From NCBI GenBank assembly GCA_027067895.1, contig JAMOUY010000197.1, positions 1-8,991 on the forward strand: 8,991 nt of DNA, read 5' to 3'. This stretch comes from Acidobacteriota bacterium (lineage in GTDB: Bacteria; Acidobacteriota; Holophagae; Thermotomaculales; Thermotomaculaceae). Positions 7,191-8,991 of this stretch are shown here, piece by piece; within the stretch, counting starts at the first letter, position 1; each line of letters opens with the position of its first letter. The notes beneath the pieces are model-generated. The model saw only the letters and a program-made list of their open reading frames with translations, had not been told where the DNA came from and made no database searches. The translations under genes were made by a program, and so were the position numbers.

Positions 7191-8393
7191 TTAGAATCTG
7201 TAATCAAGCCCGAAACCGAGCAAATAAGCGTCAGTCTTGTAAACTCCGTCAAAACCTGAAAGGTTCCCGTTAACGGTTCTGTCATTGAAGTGTACATACA
7301 TAAAATAGGAACTGATAGTGAGGTTTTTGCTGAAATGCCAATCAAGGCCTACGGAATAATCGTTTCTGTCAGAATCCGGCAAAGTGGGTTCAACCGTTTC
7401 ATCGGGAGCAGGATTTTCATCATAGATGTATCCGCATTTGAATGTAAATTCATCGTTGATTTTATAAGCGATACCCAATCTGTAAGAGTCAACGTTTTTC
7501 CAGTATTTAGGCGAGCTTTTCAAAATCTGGCCGTTAGCCCTTACCGCTTCAAGTTTGTCGTAAGAAGACCAATCGGTGTGAAACAACTCAAAAGCAATTT
7601 CAAGTCTTTCGTTGTACTGATAAGAAAATCCCAAAGCCCAAGTTTGCGGAAGAGTTACCTTCGCGGTAATAGGTCCGTCATAAAGAATCGGAAGAAATGG
7701 TCTCGGAACATTGTCAAAATCAACATCGCCGTCAAAATGAATTGTAACTTTACTTCTCCACATACCGCCTATGTGAAATTTATCGGTAACATTCCACTGA
7801 AAACCGAAACTTCCGCCCCATCCGTCTCCGTCTCCCGACATTTCAACATCGGCAAACTGGTCAACAAAGTTAACCTGATTTGTTATCAAAACATCGGAAA
7901 GAACATAGTTAGCCTGAATTCCTACCGAAAAAGTATCGGTTACTTTAAAAGAAATAGTAGGCGAAATATAGAATGTTCTAATGTATGTTCTATTTGCCAA
8001 TTCGGTTCCCGGCCAGCCTGCTGGCCAATCTGTCTGCAAGCCGTACTGGGAAAATTCGCCGATACCAACGGTTACTCTGTCGTTCAACTGTTTTGTAACA
8101 TATACCGCAGGAAGAACGTTTAAATGTTTTTTCTGGTCGGTTTTCAAACTTCCGTCAAGGGAATACCAACTTGATTCGGGATATACAAGAGTTGAATTAA
8201 AACTAATATTCAATCCCGTCATTGAAGTTAATCCTGCCGGGTTATAAAAGATAGCCGAAGCGTTTCTTGCATTTGCCACCGTTGCATTACCCATAGCGGC
8301 ATAGGTTGCACTGTGTTCATTTAACTGAAAACCTGCGGAAAATGCCATAACGGATAACAACAGGCCTGAAATTAAAGTAATAAATTTTCTCAT
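7191..8393 (-). CDS. fadL: FadL/OmpP1/TodX-family outer-membrane transporter
   Basis: A 14-strand beta-barrel channel for long-chain fatty acids or other hydrophobic compounds across the outer membrane; 400 residues as precursor. The signal peptide is residues 1-19 (MRKFITLISGLLLSVMAFS) with an AFS cleavage site. The mature protein would begin AGFQLNE, just as in E. coli FadL. The N-terminal plug region carries the family motif NPAGL (51-55) preceded by ARNASAIFY. The rest is alternating beta-barrel sequence rich in aromatic girdle residues, ending LLGFGLDYRF with a C-terminal Phe, the usual signal for outer-membrane insertion. ATG 8393 has GAGGTGA just upstream and lies 15 bases after the lipase stop. 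The intrinsic terminator follows. The neighbouring VolA-like lipase supports a fatty-acid substrate, although FadL homologues also carry aromatic hydrocarbons. Codon use looks like its neighbours and there is no sign of a broken frame. Confidence 0.93.
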   Translation of the reverse strand: MRKFITLISGLLLSVMAFSAGFQLNEHSATYAAMGNATVANARNASAIFYNPAGLTSMTGLNISFNSTLVYPESSWYSLDGSLKTDQKKHLNVLPAVYVTKQLNDRVTVGIGEFSQYGLQTDWPAGWPGTELANRTYIRTFYISPTISFKVTDTFSVGIQANYVLSDVLITNQVNFVDQFADVEMSGDGDGWGGSFGFQWNVTDKFHIGGMWRSKVTIHFDGDVDFDNVPRPFLPILYDGPITAKVTLPQTWALGFSYQYNERLEIAFELFHTDWSSYDKLEAVRANGQILKSSPKYWKNVDSYRLGIAYKINDEFTFKCGYIYDENPAPDETVEPTLPDSDRNDYSVGLDWHFSKNLTISSYFMYVHFNDRTVNGNLSGFDGVYKTDAYLLGFGLDYRF

Positions 8394-8408
8394 ACCTTCA
8401 CCTCACTA

Positions 8409-8991
8409 TTAGTTAACAAGGATTAAATGATTTACATCAATAACCGGATAAAAATTCGTGGTTGCGCTTTCAGCCGCAGCGTTTTTCAAAGCCTCAGGAA
8501 TAGATTTGCCGTTTGCCAACGGGTCAATAATTACCGGAGTTCCAGTTTGCAGATAATAACCTATGTAAGTTGCGGTTTGAAGTTGGCCTGCATAGGTAAA
8601 CTGCGGGTCATGGTTATTCAAAAGGAATCCGTGATTATTAGTATTAAATTGATACAATCCGTTTGCAACTCCGGCAGGTGATGTTGCCATACCGAAAATC
8701 GGATTCACAACAGGCTCTATCTGCGGGAAAGCAGGTCCGAAAGCCCTTGCTATGGCATCTCCCGAAATATTCGGAATTACTTGGTCGCCAATCGCTTCAT
8801 GCATCAAAACATACTTTTGTTTTCCAGAAATATCTCCGTTTAAAACATACGGAGCATAGTTAATCGGGTCTGCTGCATCCATAACTGTCTGTGCCAATAG
8901 CCAGAATTTCTTGTATTCAGGTGTTCCAACCTCAATTCCAGCCTGCGCAAGACCAGCGTTGATAACAGGAGCAAATGTCGGTGACTGAGTA
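8409..8991 (-). CDS. VolA/Pla-1-type extracellular lipase, C-terminal part (5' end beyond window)
   Basis: The frame is open from the right edge to a TAA at 8409-8411, giving the last 193 residues; the true start lies outside the window. A TTG at 8897 is in frame but is an ordinary Leu codon, since coding continues upstream (GIEVGTPEYKKFWL before AQTVMDAADPINYA). The 'AQTVMDAADPINYA' block and the following 'GDQVIPN' are characteristic of VolA/Pla-1-family lipases. In the alpha/beta-hydrolase fold the Asp of GDQVIPN (codon 8786-8784) is the likely acid. The His of NNHGFLLN (codon 8633-8631) is the likely catalytic base. The nucleophile Ser and any lipoprotein signal would be in the missing part. 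In Vibrio cholerae VolA is a surface-exposed lysophospholipase encoded next to fadL and feeds it fatty acids; the same adjacency here supports that role. Assignment is from remembered family motifs, without a database comparison. Confidence 0.75.
   Translation of the reverse strand, partial: TQSPTFAPVINAGLAQAGIEVGTPEYKKFWLLAQTVMDAADPINYAPYVLNGDISGKQKYVLMHEAIGDQVIPNISGDAIARAFGPAFPQIEPVVNPIFGMATSPAGVANGLYQFNTNNHGFLLNNHDPQFTYAGQLQTATYIGYYLQTGTPVIIDPLANGKSIPEALKNAAAESATTNFYPVIDVNHLILVN

Noticed and set aside
7247..7252. TTGACG on the minus strand inside fadL as a possible -35 box for the regulator operon.
   Set aside because: No good -10 sequence follows at 16-19 bases (the best match is 3 of 6), so I do not call a promoter.
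7145..7345. Minus-strand open frame of 66 codons at the 3' end of fadL.
   Set aside because: It is out of frame with fadL, runs through the terminator hairpin and has no recognisable features. It is a shadow frame.
7290..8123. Open frame of 277 codons on the plus strand opposite fadL.
   Set aside because: It lies wholly antisense to a clear FadL gene, has no recognisable domain and a biased composition (many Arg, Ser and Ile), and is the typical shadow of a beta-barrel coding sequence.
8409..8897. Treating the lipase fragment as a complete 162-residue gene starting at TTG 8897.
   Set aside because: The frame continues open to the window edge with lipase-like residues, and no ribosome-binding site precedes 8897. 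The codon is an internal Leu.

Overview
All recognisable genes lie on the minus strand and are read leftwards, from high to low coordinates. The DNA is clearly A+T-rich, with lysine-rich proteins. An outer-membrane FadL channel, a VolA-like lipase and an envelope-spanning pilus/secretion assembly platform indicate a diderm (Gram-negative) bacterium. The phylum cannot be fixed from the window; the 'INFSTKP' N-terminus of the PilN-like protein recalls Acidobacteriota-type PilN proteins, but this is only a weak hint.

Right part (8991 to 7147), lipid module: the 3' end of a VolA/Pla-1-type lipase gene runs in from beyond the right edge. It is followed after 14-15 bases by a complete fadL-type gene for a long-chain fatty acid outer-membrane channel. 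The unit ends in a strong intrinsic terminator (8-bp G+C stem plus T-tract). The likely joint role is release of fatty acids from (lyso)phospholipids at the cell surface and their uptake.

Middle (7128 to 4405): directly behind the terminator lies an NtrC-family response regulator gene with an intact receiver domain and an intact Fis-type DNA-binding domain. Its central AAA+ domain is degenerate: the GAFTGA loop is deleted, the Walker B acidic pair reads Lys-His, and both arginine-finger positions are Leu. It should not be able to activate sigma-54 RNA polymerase in the normal way. A normal full-length replicative helicase gene, dnaB, follows 24 bases later.

Left part (4397 to 1), type IV pilus / type II secretion assembly platform: in order, PilC/GspF (polytopic platform protein, GTG start), PilB/GspE (assembly ATPase), a short PilM/GspL-like cytoplasmic protein, a PilN-like bitopic protein (TTG start) and a PilO-like bitopic coiled-coil protein cut by the left edge. 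Junctions are 7 bases, 15 bases, 4 bases, an 11-base overlap and an ATGA overlap, so the block is almost certainly cotranscribed and translationally coupled. No pilin, secretin, PilT or prepilin peptidase is visible, so pilus and secretion system cannot be told apart here.

There is no gene-free stretch over 100 bases and no RNA gene, CRISPR array, insertion sequence or intein that I can see. The most unusual item is the catalytically degenerate NtrC-type regulator heading a dnaB-pilus gene string, with a terminator immediately upstream of its ribosome-binding site.
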